A DNA stretch of 64,000 bases from Bifidobacterium reuteri DSM 23975. Its GTDB lineage: Bacteria; Actinomycetota; Actinomycetes; Actinomycetales; Bifidobacteriaceae. Positions 29,126-37,442 of the stretch are shown here, piece by piece. The stretch lies in contig NZ_JGZK01000003.1 in NCBI RefSeq assembly GCF_000741695.1, forward strand, positions 310,001 to 374,000. The letters run 5' to 3'. Position numbers and translations under genes: made by a program. Below the pieces are notes generated by a model. It searched no databases. It saw nothing but the letters and a program-made list of their open reading frames with translations, and was not told the origin of the DNA. Numbering within the stretch: position 1 is the first letter of the stretch; each line of letters starts with the position of its first letter.

Positions 29126-30358
29126 ATGACCAGGTTCAACACTCAGCTCGTCCACGGACTGCCGGTTGATGACAACAACACCGGAGCCGTGAACCCGCCG
29201 ATCTACAACTCAACGACATATGCCTTCGAGAGGGTCGACGCGATGCCCCGCTACGACTACGCGCGAAGCGGCAATCCTACCCGCGACTTCCTGGAGCGTC
29301 AGATTGCCCAGCTCGAACAGGGCACGCGAGGCTTCGCATTCGCATCCGGCTTGGCGGCGATCCACGCCGTGCTCTCCATCTTCAAGCCGGGCGACCGCAT
29401 TGTGGTGGGCGACAATATCTACGGCGGCACCTACTCGCAGCTCAACGAATTCTTCACCCGCTGGGGTCTCAAGGTCGAGTCCATCGACACGCAGGACCTG
29501 GAAGCCCTGACGGCAGCCGTCCAGGGCGACCCCGCGAACGGCATCGCGCCAGCACAAGCCGTCTACTTCGAAACCATCACCAACCCGCTGCTCAAGGTCA
29601 ACGACGTGCGCGGCATCTCCGCAGTGGCCCACCGGTATGGTGCGTTGTCCATCGTGGACAACACGTTCGTGACCCCATACCTGCAACAGCCGCTTGCACT
29701 TGGCGCGGATATCGTGATTCACTCCTCCACTAAGTATCTTGCAGGCCATTCCGACGTGAACGCCGGTCTGGTGGTCGTCTCCGGCGAGGAACTCGCCAAT
29801 CGTATCTATTTCGCTCAGAACCGTCTGGGCGGCGTGCTGGCGCCGGCCGAATGCGATGCGGTGCGTCGTGGCATCCAGACGTTGGCGCTGCGTATGGACC
29901 GCCAGCAGGAGAACGCGCTCGCGGTGGGCCGATACCTGCTGGCCCATCCGCTGGTCAAATCCGTCCATTATCCGGGACTGCCCGGAGCAGGCGACCAGCG
30001 TCTTGCCTCCAAGGGCTTGAAGGGCGCAGGCGGTGTGCTGAGCTTCGAAGTGGTGCCCGGTGTCGACCCGGCCGATGTGCTCAACAACCTGCATGTCTTC
30101 CGTCTGGCGGTCTCGCTTGGCGCCGTCGAGTCCCTGGCCGAGCTGCCGTGTCGCATGACGCATTTCGAACTGCCGCGCGAGGAACGTCTCAAGGTCGGCA
30201 TCACCGACGAACTGGTGCGTCTGTCCTTGGGCATCGAGGACGCCGCCGACCTCATTGAGGATCTGGGCCAGGCGTTCGAGATCGCCTACGAGGAGTACAT
30301 CAAGCGCCATGCCGAAGCCGATGTATTCAGCCAACTGACTTCGGGCGCATTCGCCTGA
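29126..30358 (+). CDS. Transsulfuration PLP enzyme (cystathionine lyase/synthase family), paralogue A
   Basis: A 410-residue Cys/Met-metabolism PLP enzyme. Family motifs: YDYARSGNPTRDFLE, FASGLAAIHAVLSIF, VDNTFVTPYLQQPL, and the PLP Lys203 in HSSTKYLAGHSD; the C-terminal LAVSLGAVESLAELP determines family membership. Such enzymes cleave cystathionine (beta- or gamma-lyase) or make it from an acylated homoserine. Sequence alone does not settle which. GGGGAGG precedes the start. A second, very similar gene follows 111 bases downstream, so this is a tandem duplication. Confidence 0.88.
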   Translation: MTRFNTQLVHGLPVDDNNTGAVNPPIYNSTTYAFERVDAMPRYDYARSGNPTRDFLERQIAQLEQGTRGFAFASGLAAIHAVLSIFKPGDRIVVGDNIYGGTYSQLNEFFTRWGLKVESIDTQDLEALTAAVQGDPANGIAPAQAVYFETITNPLLKVNDVRGISAVAHRYGALSIVDNTFVTPYLQQPLALGADIVIHSSTKYLAGHSDVNAGLVVVSGEELANRIYFAQNRLGGVLAPAECDAVRRGIQTLALRMDRQQENALAVGRYLLAHPLVKSVHYPGLPGAGDQRLASKGLKGAGGVLSFEVVPGVDPADVLNNLHVFRLAVSLGAVESLAELPCRMTHFELPREERLKVGITDELVRLSLGIEDAADLIEDLGQAFEIAYEEYIKRHAEADVFSQLTSGAFA

Positions 30359-30469
30359 GGATGCATGCGGCCATCTTCCAGAACACGGCCGCATGCCGCA
30401 TGACTATCCGATTCGCGTCGATTTCGATTCATCCGACCACTGCACATAACACGAAAGGGAATACCACTG

Positions 30470-31702
30470 ATGACAAGGTTCAACACGCAGCTCGTACATG
30501 GTCTGCCGGTTCATGACAACGATACGGGAGCGGTGAACCCGCCGATCTACAATTCCTCGACGTACACGTTCCCCTTCGTGGGCGCGACCCCGCGCTACGA
30601 CTACGCGCGAAGCGGCAATCCGACACGTGATTTTCTGGAGCGTCAGATCGCGCAGCTGGAGCATGGCACGCGAGGGTTCGCGTTCGCATCCGGTCTGGCC
30701 GCGATTCACGCGGTGCTCTCCATCTTCCAGCCGGGCGATCGCATCGTCGCTGGCGACAACGTGTACGGCGGCAGCTACTCGCAGTTGAACGACCATTTCA
30801 CCCGCTGGGGTCTTCGCCTGACTACGGTGAACACCTCCGACGATTTCGAGCGGCTGGAACGCGCCATCAGCGGCAACGGTGATACCGCGCCGGCCAAGGC
30901 CGTGTATTTCGAGACCATCACCAATCCGCTCCTGCAGGTCAACGATGTGAACCGCATCGCCGCCATCGCCCACCGGTACGGTGCCCTGGTGATCGTGGAC
31001 AACACGTTCGTGACCCCGTATCTGCAGCAGCCGCTCGATCTCGGTGCCGATGTGGTAATTCATTCCGCCACCAAGTATCTTGCCGGCCATTCCGATGTGA
31101 TCGCCGGACTGGTGGTCACCTCCAGCGAAGATCTGGCGAACCGCATCTACTTCGCGCAGAACCGATTGGGCGGCATTCTGCCTCCGGCGGAATGCGATGC
31201 CGTGCGTCGTGGCATCCAGACGCTGGCCCTGAGAATGGACCGCCAGCAGAGGAACGCCGCAGCCATCGCGCAATATCTGCTGAAGCATCCGCTGGTCAAG
31301 AAGGTCAACTATCCGGGATTGGGCAAGGACGGCGACCGTGAGCTTCAAGCCAAGGGCCTCAAGGGCGCCGGCGGCGTGCTGAGTTTCGAGGTGAAGGATG
31401 GCGTGGACCCCGCAGTGGTGCTGAACAACCTGCACGTGTTCCGTCTGGCGGTCTCGCTCGGTGCTGTGGAGTCCTTGGCCGAACTGCCCGCCCGTATGAC
31501 CCATTTCGAACTGCCGCGCGAGGAACGTCTTAAGGTCGGCATCACCGACGAGTTGATTCGCCTGTCTGTGGGCATCGAGGATGTGAACGACCTTATCGAG
31601 GATCTGGGCCAGGCTCTGGAGAAGGCCTATGAAAGCCTTGACGATGATCGGCGTGAGTCCACCGAAGGTATCGACCAGCAGATTGACAGTCTGCTGTCCT
31701 GA
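30470..31702 (+). CDS. Transsulfuration PLP enzyme (cystathionine lyase/synthase family), paralogue B
   Basis: Also 410 residues and similar to paralogue A along its whole length: both begin MTRFNTQLVHGLPV and share the C-terminal LAVSLGAVESLAELP region. PLP Lys202 is in HSATKYLAGHSD. Differences cluster at residues 35-40 (ERVDAM against PFVGAT), around 120-145 and the last 25 residues, which could alter substrate choice. AAAGGG precedes the start. Having two copies suggests one lyase direction and one synthase direction, or simply dosage; this is inference. Confidence 0.88.
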   Translation: MTRFNTQLVHGLPVHDNDTGAVNPPIYNSSTYTFPFVGATPRYDYARSGNPTRDFLERQIAQLEHGTRGFAFASGLAAIHAVLSIFQPGDRIVAGDNVYGGSYSQLNDHFTRWGLRLTTVNTSDDFERLERAISGNGDTAPAKAVYFETITNPLLQVNDVNRIAAIAHRYGALVIVDNTFVTPYLQQPLDLGADVVIHSATKYLAGHSDVIAGLVVTSSEDLANRIYFAQNRLGGILPPAECDAVRRGIQTLALRMDRQQRNAAAIAQYLLKHPLVKKVNYPGLGKDGDRELQAKGLKGAGGVLSFEVKDGVDPAVVLNNLHVFRLAVSLGAVESLAELPARMTHFELPREERLKVGITDELIRLSVGIEDVNDLIEDLGQALEKAYESLDDDRRESTEGIDQQIDSLLS

Positions 31703-32078
31703 AACGCCACAGAGATGGATTGGGGCGAGCGTCATGGAAGAGTAAAGCCAACGCGGCGCCGGTAATCCATTTCATGAATATGCGCGATGCTCCTCATGGT
31801 GCATCGCGCATATTCATATCTTGTATATAAGCGAATCATATACCCCGCTATCCAATATACGGAACTCAAAAACGTTGAAATCATGCGGTTGCCGCAATCC
31901 TACGCGGTACCATGAAAGTACTTCGCACGGCACGTGGAAAGGTTGGAATCAGAAGCCACGGGATCGTCGGGGGACGGAAGCGATCTGCTTCCGCGTATCT
32001 ACCACATTGAGAACCATCAGGAAGTTATGTCTTGGCATGCGGCCAAGCAAAGGATGGCTCAGAGAGGGGTTGGGGATC
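31703..32078. other. Gap between transsulfuration gene and ABC binding-protein gene
   Basis: Contains the hairpin at 31774-31817 and the leader of the importer. An open frame continues upstream of the binding-protein start but has no ribosome site and no signal-peptide features, so it is not taken as coding. Confidence 0.45.
31774..31817. terminator. 17-bp perfect hairpin after paralogue B
   Basis: ATGAATATGCGCGATGC (31774-31790) pairs perfectly with its complement at 31801-31817, with a 10-base loop. No U-run follows, but position after the stop codon fits transcript ending. Confidence 0.6.
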
Positions 32079-33140
32079 ATGCTGAACAAGCATCGTCTCA
32101 TCATGGAAGGCACCGCCATTTTCGGTGTCCTGCTGACAGTATTGACATTCGGCGGTTGTGGCGTGAGCACCTCCGCTCCGTCCAGCAACACGGCAAGTTC
32201 CGACAGCTCGAACTCCCAGACCGCCGACTACAAATACGGCACTGTCGAATTCCCGAAGTCCAGCTCGCTGTGCAGCTCGCCTATCGGCATCGCCCTGGCA
32301 AAGGGCTTCTTCAAGGAGGAGGGCATCAACGCCAAGCTGGTGACCGCCGACACCGAGACCCGCAAGGTCGGTCTGGACACCGGCCGCTTCGCGGTGACCA
32401 ACGGCGACTTCCAGTTCTTCCCGTCCATCGAGAACGGCGTGAAGACCAAGGTCGTCGGCGCACTGAACAAGGGCTGCATCAAGATCGCCGTCAAGAAGGG
32501 CTCTCCGATCAAGACCGCCCAGGATCTCAAGGGCAAGACCATCGGTGTCGATGAGATCGGCGGCACGCCGTACGAGGCCGCGAACCTGTGGCTCGGCGAT
32601 GCCGGTCTGAACGTCGACCAGAAGAACGGCGATGTGAAGTACCTGCCGTTCGATGATGCGAACCTCGAGTTTGAGGCACTGCAGAACGGCCAGATCGCCG
32701 CCGCCGCCCTGTGGGATCCGCTGCCCACCATGCAGGAGGAAAAGGGCACCGTCGACATCATCTTCGATCTCGGCACGAATCCGCAGTTCGCTAAGCGCTT
32801 CTGCTGCTTCCTCTACGGTTCCAAGAAGATCATCGACGAGAAGCCCGATGAGATGGCCGCCATCATCCGTGCGCTCAACAAGGCCCGCGACTACATCGCC
32901 CAGCATCCTGAAGAGTCCGCCGATCTGGTGATGCAGAACAAGTACTCCACCATCAACGACAAGGCGCTGATCGTCAAACTGTTCAAGAGCTATGACTACG
33001 GCGTGAAGGACAACGAGCAGGCCCAGATCCAGGACGACGTGAAGTTCTTCTCCGAAGGTCTGAAGTCCATCGGATTCCTGAAGACCGACAACCCGGATGC
33101 GTTCGCCGATCAGGTCTACCAGAAGATCGACCTGAGCTGA
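32079..33140 (+). CDS. ABC importer substrate-binding lipoprotein, NitT/TauT family
   Basis: A 353-residue lipoprotein; signal and lipobox LTFGGC with Cys27. The mature part is an NMT1/SsuA-like binding fold (SSPIGIALAKGFFKEEGINAK, DLKGKTIGVDEIGGTPYEAA, QIAAAALWDP). A pair of adjacent cysteines (242-243, in KRFCCFLYG) is unusual and recalls the Cys-rich motif of THI5/ThiY proteins, but the rest is not enough to assign a thiamine precursor. The position among sulfur amino-acid genes makes a sulfonate or other sulfur compound equally plausible. Start 32079 is chosen for AGAGAGGGG upstream and the proper signal peptide. Partners are the permease and ATPase downstream. Confidence 0.85.
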   Translation: MLNKHRLIMEGTAIFGVLLTVLTFGGCGVSTSAPSSNTASSDSSNSQTADYKYGTVEFPKSSSLCSSPIGIALAKGFFKEEGINAKLVTADTETRKVGLDTGRFAVTNGDFQFFPSIENGVKTKVVGALNKGCIKIAVKKGSPIKTAQDLKGKTIGVDEIGGTPYEAANLWLGDAGLNVDQKNGDVKYLPFDDANLEFEALQNGQIAAAALWDPLPTMQEEKGTVDIIFDLGTNPQFAKRFCCFLYGSKKIIDEKPDEMAAIIRALNKARDYIAQHPEESADLVMQNKYSTINDKALIVKLFKSYDYGVKDNEQAQIQDDVKFFSEGLKSIGFLKTDNPDAFADQVYQKIDLS

Positions 33141-33362
33141 CGCCCAACGCCAACGTCATCAACATCATGACGGTTCGCTCCGAATATGCGGTTCGCATTC
33201 GCATGCAATGGTTATGACATAAGCATGCGTGAGCCGATGTTCGGGGCGTTCCGCCCTGATATTGCAGAACAGACACCGGAATCGGTGCCGGAGCGGGACG
33301 CTCACGACAATCAGTGGAGTATTCACAACAATCAAACGTCATTGGAAGGAAACCCGGGAACA

Positions 33363-34511
33363 ATGAGCAGTATCACAGCTGAAGCGGTCGGCCAGCCGAT
33401 CTCGGCCTCAAGGCTTGACGCGCGCGATGCGCAGCAGGGGACGGCTCAGTCGGAATCAACAGCTCTGAAGAGCGGCAGCGTCGGTGCTTCGGCGACTCCT
33501 TATGAGGCAGGTTCCGCGAAAGTGGCGCGCACTGTACCATATCCGATCGTCGTGGCGTTCTCCGTGGTGGGATTCGTCATCGCAGCCATCGTCAACGTGG
33601 TCTTCCCGCAAATCGCACCTGTGCAATTCAAGCAAGGCCAGATCTGGATTTTCCTGCTCAACGGTCAGGAAGCCTACCTGTTCCTTCTTGCGGCGCTGGT
33701 CGTGCTGTATGTCATCATCGGCGCGGTCGATGCGCGTGACCCGGTGTCCGCCGGACGGTATCGGTATCGCGCGCAGTTCCGTTTCGCCATGGGACTGCTG
33801 TTGGCGCTGTGGGATGTCACCGGCACCAAACTCCAGGTGCTGCCGCAGCCGTTCTTCCCCGGTCCCGCCCAGGTGCTGGAACCGTTTGTGACCGATGGCA
33901 ACTACATCGCCTTGAACACGTTCTATTCGGTACGTCTGTTCGCGGCCGGTTTTGTATCCGGCGTGGTACTGGGTGTGGTGACCGGCGTGCTCATCGGATG
34001 GTTCGCCCGCGCCTACTACTGGGTGTTCCCGTTGCTGAAGATCACAGGTGTGATTCCTGCGGTCGCGTGGATGCCGTTCGCCTTGACCCTGATGCCCACC
34101 CCGTTCATCGCGGCCGTCTTCCTGCTGCTGATCTGCTCCTGGTTCCCGGTGGCGTTCCTGACCGCTCAAGGCATCCAGAGCACGCCGAAGATGCTGGTCG
34201 AAGCGTCGCGCACATTGGGCGCCCATACGCCGTACATCCTGTTCCATGTGGCCATTCCGAACGCCATGCCCAGCATCTTCACCGGCATCGGCATGGCCAA
34301 CAGCCTTTCCTTCCTGACCTTGGTCATTTCCGAGATGATGGGTCAGCCCGGTGGCCTTGGCTACTACATCGATCAGGCCAAGGAATGGTCGGCATACAAC
34401 GAGATTCTCGCGGCGATCGTGGTGATGGCCATACTGTTCTCCTTGATCATGAAACTTGTTGAACTCATCCGCGGCCGTGTGCTGCGTTGGCAGAAGGGAC
34501 TGGTGAAATGA
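33363..34511 (+). CDS. ABC importer permease, NitT/TauT family
   Basis: A 382-residue inner-membrane permease. Residues 1-55 are hydrophilic, then helices at about 60-80 and 98-120 precede the core transport domain with its EASRTLGAHTPYILFHVAIP coupling loop near 282. Relatives (SsuC, TauC, ThiX) are about 250-280 residues, so the N-terminus carries an extra ~100 residues with two more helices. Start is placed at ATG 33363; AAGGAAA is slightly far upstream, and an upstream ATG at 33186 cannot be ruled out. It overlaps the ATPase gene by four bases (ATGA). Confidence 0.85.
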   Translation: MSSITAEAVGQPISASRLDARDAQQGTAQSESTALKSGSVGASATPYEAGSAKVARTVPYPIVVAFSVVGFVIAAIVNVVFPQIAPVQFKQGQIWIFLLNGQEAYLFLLAALVVLYVIIGAVDARDPVSAGRYRYRAQFRFAMGLLLALWDVTGTKLQVLPQPFFPGPAQVLEPFVTDGNYIALNTFYSVRLFAAGFVSGVVLGVVTGVLIGWFARAYYWVFPLLKITGVIPAVAWMPFALTLMPTPFIAAVFLLLICSWFPVAFLTAQGIQSTPKMLVEASRTLGAHTPYILFHVAIPNAMPSIFTGIGMANSLSFLTLVISEMMGQPGGLGYYIDQAKEWSAYNEILAAIVVMAILFSLIMKLVELIRGRVLRWQKGLVK

Positions 34512-35341
34512 GCGCTGCAACGGCGACCGAAACTCAGGGGCTCTCCGGGGCTCCAGTGGATACGACGAACGGCAACGCGCCGCTGATCTCCATCTCGCAT
34601 GTCGAACGTGATTTCGTCGGCGATGACGGCAGCGTCACGACGGCGCTGTCCGACGTGAACCTCGATATCCGCAAAGGCGAGCTGATCTCCATCATCGGCC
34701 CTTCCGGCTGCGGCAAGACCACGCTGCTGCGTTTGATTTCTGGATTGGACAAGCCGCAGCGTGGCGAAGTGTCGTTCAAAGGCCGTCGGATCGAGGGGCC
34801 GAACCCCGAGCGTGGCTATGTCTTCCAGCAGGGCAGTCTGTTTCCTTGGCTCACCGTGGAGGAGAACATCGCGTTCGGACTCAAGGCTCAGGGCAAGTAC
34901 AAAGAGCACAAGGACGAGGTCGCCGAATACATCGCCAAGGTCGGCCTGCAAGGATTCGAGAAATCGTATCCGCACCAGATTTCCGGCGGCATGGCGCAGC
35001 GCGTGGCCATCGCACGCGCTCTGATCGACCATCCCGAAGTGCTGCTGCTCGACGAGCCGATGGGCGCGTTGGACTCGTTCACCCGTGCCGACCTGCAGGA
35101 TCGGCTCCTCGATTTGTGGGAGAAGTACCACATGACGATGATTCTGGTGACGCACGATGTGGATGAGGCCATATACCTTGGCAATCGTGTGGTCATCATG
35201 ACGCCGCGGCCGGGTCGCATCAAGGAGATTGTGCCGATCGAGCTGGCCCAGCGCGACCGTGTATCCGACGATTTCACCGCATACCGCAAGCAGTTGCTCA
35301 CCAAACTGCACTTCAATGTGCACGCCGCCCACAACGACTGA
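34508..35341 (+). CDS. ABC importer ATP-binding protein, NitT/TauT family
   Basis: A 277-residue ATPase with Walker A GPSGCGKTT, Q-loop VFQQGSLFPWLTVEENI, signature ISGGMAQR, Walker B VLLLDEPMGALD and switch LVTHDVDEAIYLGNRV: the SsuB/TauB type. The first ~30 residues are a non-conserved Thr/Ala-rich extension. Its start overlaps the permease stop. It energises uptake by the two preceding proteins. Confidence 0.92.
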   Translation: MSAATATETQGLSGAPVDTTNGNAPLISISHVERDFVGDDGSVTTALSDVNLDIRKGELISIIGPSGCGKTTLLRLISGLDKPQRGEVSFKGRRIEGPNPERGYVFQQGSLFPWLTVEENIAFGLKAQGKYKEHKDEVAEYIAKVGLQGFEKSYPHQISGGMAQRVAIARALIDHPEVLLLDEPMGALDSFTRADLQDRLLDLWEKYHMTMILVTHDVDEAIYLGNRVVIMTPRPGRIKEIVPIELAQRDRVSDDFTAYRKQLLTKLHFNVHAAHND

Positions 35342-35358
35342 TTCCCATTCGGCACTTA

Positions 35359-35399
35359 CTTCGGCTCCCCTCCATTATCGATATGGAGGGGAGCCGAAG
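35359..35399. terminator. Hairpin after the NitT/TauT importer operon
   Basis: CTTCGGCTCCCCTCCAT (35359-35375) pairs perfectly, 17 bases, with 35383-35399; loop TATCGAT. It begins 17 bases past the stop codon. Confidence 0.65.
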
Positions 35400-35424
35400 C
35401 CGTATCGGAACAAAGTCCGTAAGC

Positions 35425-35464
35425 ATATGGAAAAGGCGACCCATGCAGGTCGCCTTTTCCATAT
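35425..35464. terminator. Second hairpin, bidirectional terminator
   Basis: ATATGGAAAAGGCGACC pairs perfectly with 35448-35464; the arms carry AAAA and TTTT runs at the base, giving a terminator in either direction. It separates the importer operon from the convergent metY gene. Confidence 0.75.
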
Positions 35465-35478
35465 CGCCTGGTATGCCG

Positions 35479-35637
35479 CGTCAGCAATTCGTCATATTAT
35501 GCCCTTGTCAGGGGAGCTGTCGGCAAAGCCGACTGAGGGGTAGTCGAACATACGTTACAGCTGTCTGAACAAAGCTGGTGACTACCCCTCAGTCCCTACG
35601 GGGCCAGCTCCCCTGAGGGGAGCCGAAACAAGTTCAG
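35479..35637. repeat. Composite of two inverted TTCGTTGA-family cores
   Basis: One core (CCCTTGTCAGGGGAGCTG followed by TCGGCAAAGCCGACTGAG and GGGTAGTC, about 35502-35545) faces a second, inverted core (GACTACCCCTCAGTCC, then GGGGCCAGCTCCCC, about 35579-35624). Left end CGTCAGCAATTCGTCA resembles the ends of the 55046 copy. Looks like two elements inserted head to head, or one folded back. Confidence 0.65.
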
Positions 35638-35640
35638 GAA

Positions 35641-36963
35641 TCAGGCATAGACTTTCTGGAACGCCTGCTCCAGATCGGCGATGATGTCGTCCGGATTCTC
35701 CAGACCTATCGACAGTCGGATGGTGGTGGCGTCCACTCCGTTGATGGTGCGCGCCTCCTGCGTGAATTCGCGGTGCGTGGTGTTCACCGGATCGACGATC
35801 AGCGAGCGGGCGTCGCCGATGTTCGCCAGATAGCTGAACAGTTTCACGCTGTTGATGAATGCGGCGGTCTGCACGGCACCGCCTTCGAGTTCGAAGGACA
35901 GCACCGACCCGATGCCCAACGGATAATGCTCGGCGACCAGATCCGCCTGTGCGCTTCCGGGCAGTCCGGAATAGTTGACTTTGGTGACATGCGGCTGCTG
36001 CGACAGGTATTTCGCCACGGCGGTGGCGGACGCTGTCTCCTTCGATACACGCTCGCTGAGCGTCTCCAGGCCGATCAACTGCAGATACGCCTCGAACGGG
36101 CCCAAAACCGCACCGGTCAGACGCAAATACTTCAACCGCAGACGGCGGATGAACGCCAGAGGCCCTGCCGCCTCGGCGAAACTGCGCGGTGCGCGGCCTG
36201 CCGCCTCGCCAAGGATGTACTCAGGCTCGGTGAATTGCGGATACCGGCCGTTCGCCCAATCAAACGAGTCGCCGGAGGTCACCACGCCGCCGATGGCATT
36301 GCCGTGGCCGCTCAGCGCTTTGGTGGTGGAATACACGACGATGTCCGCGCCATGTTCGAGCGGGCGATAGAGATACGGTGTCGGCAGCGTGTTGTCGATG
36401 ATGAGCGGGATGCCATGGCGATGAGCCAGCTCGGCCAGCGCCTCGACGTCGGTGATGACCGTGGTGGGGTTGGACACCGATTCGGCGAAAATCGCCTTGA
36501 CATCGGTGTCTCCCGTATTGTTCGGATCGCCGATCAGCGATTCGATATGATCGATGTCATTGATGTCCTCCACGAAGTCCGTATGCACGCCGAACTGCGG
36601 CAGCAGGGTGCGCAGCGAGTCGAACGTGCCGCCATAGACGTCATAGGGCGCGATGATGCGGCCGCCGCCTTCAGCAGCGTTCAGGATCGCATAGGTGATC
36701 GCAGCCATGCCGGAGGCGACCGCCACCGCCTCCTTGGCGCCGTCGAGCTCGGCGATTCTCTTCTCCAGGAACGACACTGTGGGATTGGAAACCCGGGAGT
36801 ACAGGAATCCTGGAATGTCCCCGTTGGCCACATCATGTCCGCGCTGCGAATTCTCCAACCAGAATGCCGCATTCGAATAGATGACCGGCGTCACGGAGTC
36901 GGCGTTGGCGCCGGGGTCGAACCCGGCATGCACCTGTGACGTCGCGAATTGATGATCAGACAT
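35641..36963 (-). CDS. metY: O-acetylhomoserine sulfhydrylase-type enzyme
   Basis: A 440-residue PLP enzyme of the MetY group, which makes homocysteine (or methionine) from O-acetylhomoserine and sulfide (or methanethiol). Motifs: TSQVHAGFDPGANADSVTPVIYSNAAF at the start (typical of MetY), DVYGGTFDSLRTLLPQFG, DNTLPTPYLYRPLEHGADIV, and PLP Lys in YSTTKALSGHGNAIGG. Length fits (about 430-440). Start 36963 has AAGAAGGGG upstream; a longer frame to 37104 is not supported. With the two transsulfuration paralogues and two methionine importers it gives alternative routes to methionine. Confidence 0.9.
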   Translation of the reverse strand: MSDHQFATSQVHAGFDPGANADSVTPVIYSNAAFWLENSQRGHDVANGDIPGFLYSRVSNPTVSFLEKRIAELDGAKEAVAVASGMAAITYAILNAAEGGGRIIAPYDVYGGTFDSLRTLLPQFGVHTDFVEDINDIDHIESLIGDPNNTGDTDVKAIFAESVSNPTTVITDVEALAELAHRHGIPLIIDNTLPTPYLYRPLEHGADIVVYSTTKALSGHGNAIGGVVTSGDSFDWANGRYPQFTEPEYILGEAAGRAPRSFAEAAGPLAFIRRLRLKYLRLTGAVLGPFEAYLQLIGLETLSERVSKETASATAVAKYLSQQPHVTKVNYSGLPGSAQADLVAEHYPLGIGSVLSFELEGGAVQTAAFINSVKLFSYLANIGDARSLIVDPVNTTHREFTQEARTINGVDATTIRLSIGLENPDDIIADLEQAFQKVYA

Positions 36964-37442
36964 AAACCCCTTCTTTGCAATGGCCGTGCGACGGATCCGA
37001 AGATACGTGGTCGCTGGATACATAGACGCTTCCCGACATCCCCGGCCGGAAAGCCATGCCACACAATCTATCAGCTTCCAAGGTGTGCCGTTCCGGGCTG
37101 CCAATCGGTAAAATTTATGATGTCATCAATGAAATGATTATGGACGGCGCCGCTGTGTGATTGGCTGTGCGATTGGCTTATATCCATTGCTTATGGCGCA
37201 CGCATGGGCGCTGCTTATAGCGCGTGCGGAGGGCTGCGCCGTCGGCGTTGCGATCATGCCGAATGTGAGCCGATTCTATATTTCTCTTATACCTTCATGC
37301 CCGGTGACACAGGGGATTTGTCGTTTGACGAGGCCTCGGAGCAACCCATACCATGCAGGCTAGGTAACGTCTCGCAATCAATGCAACGTCTCGCATGTCT
37401 TGGGGAAGCACATGCGGGCGGACTCGTGGAAGGGAATATGCC
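36964..37442. other. Divergent intergenic region metY / M20 dipeptidase
   Basis: 479 bases with no recognised gene. Must contain both divergent promoters. Small repeated phrases (GTGTGATTGGCTGTGCGATTGGCT near 37155) are seen, but no clear palindrome or riboswitch. Confidence 0.45.

Noticed and set aside
28862..29155. Small minus-strand frame coding a repeated LWDAMGCYGM-like peptide
   Set aside because: The pattern comes from the 10-base tandem repeat; no ribosome site and it crosses the repeat element and the next gene's start.
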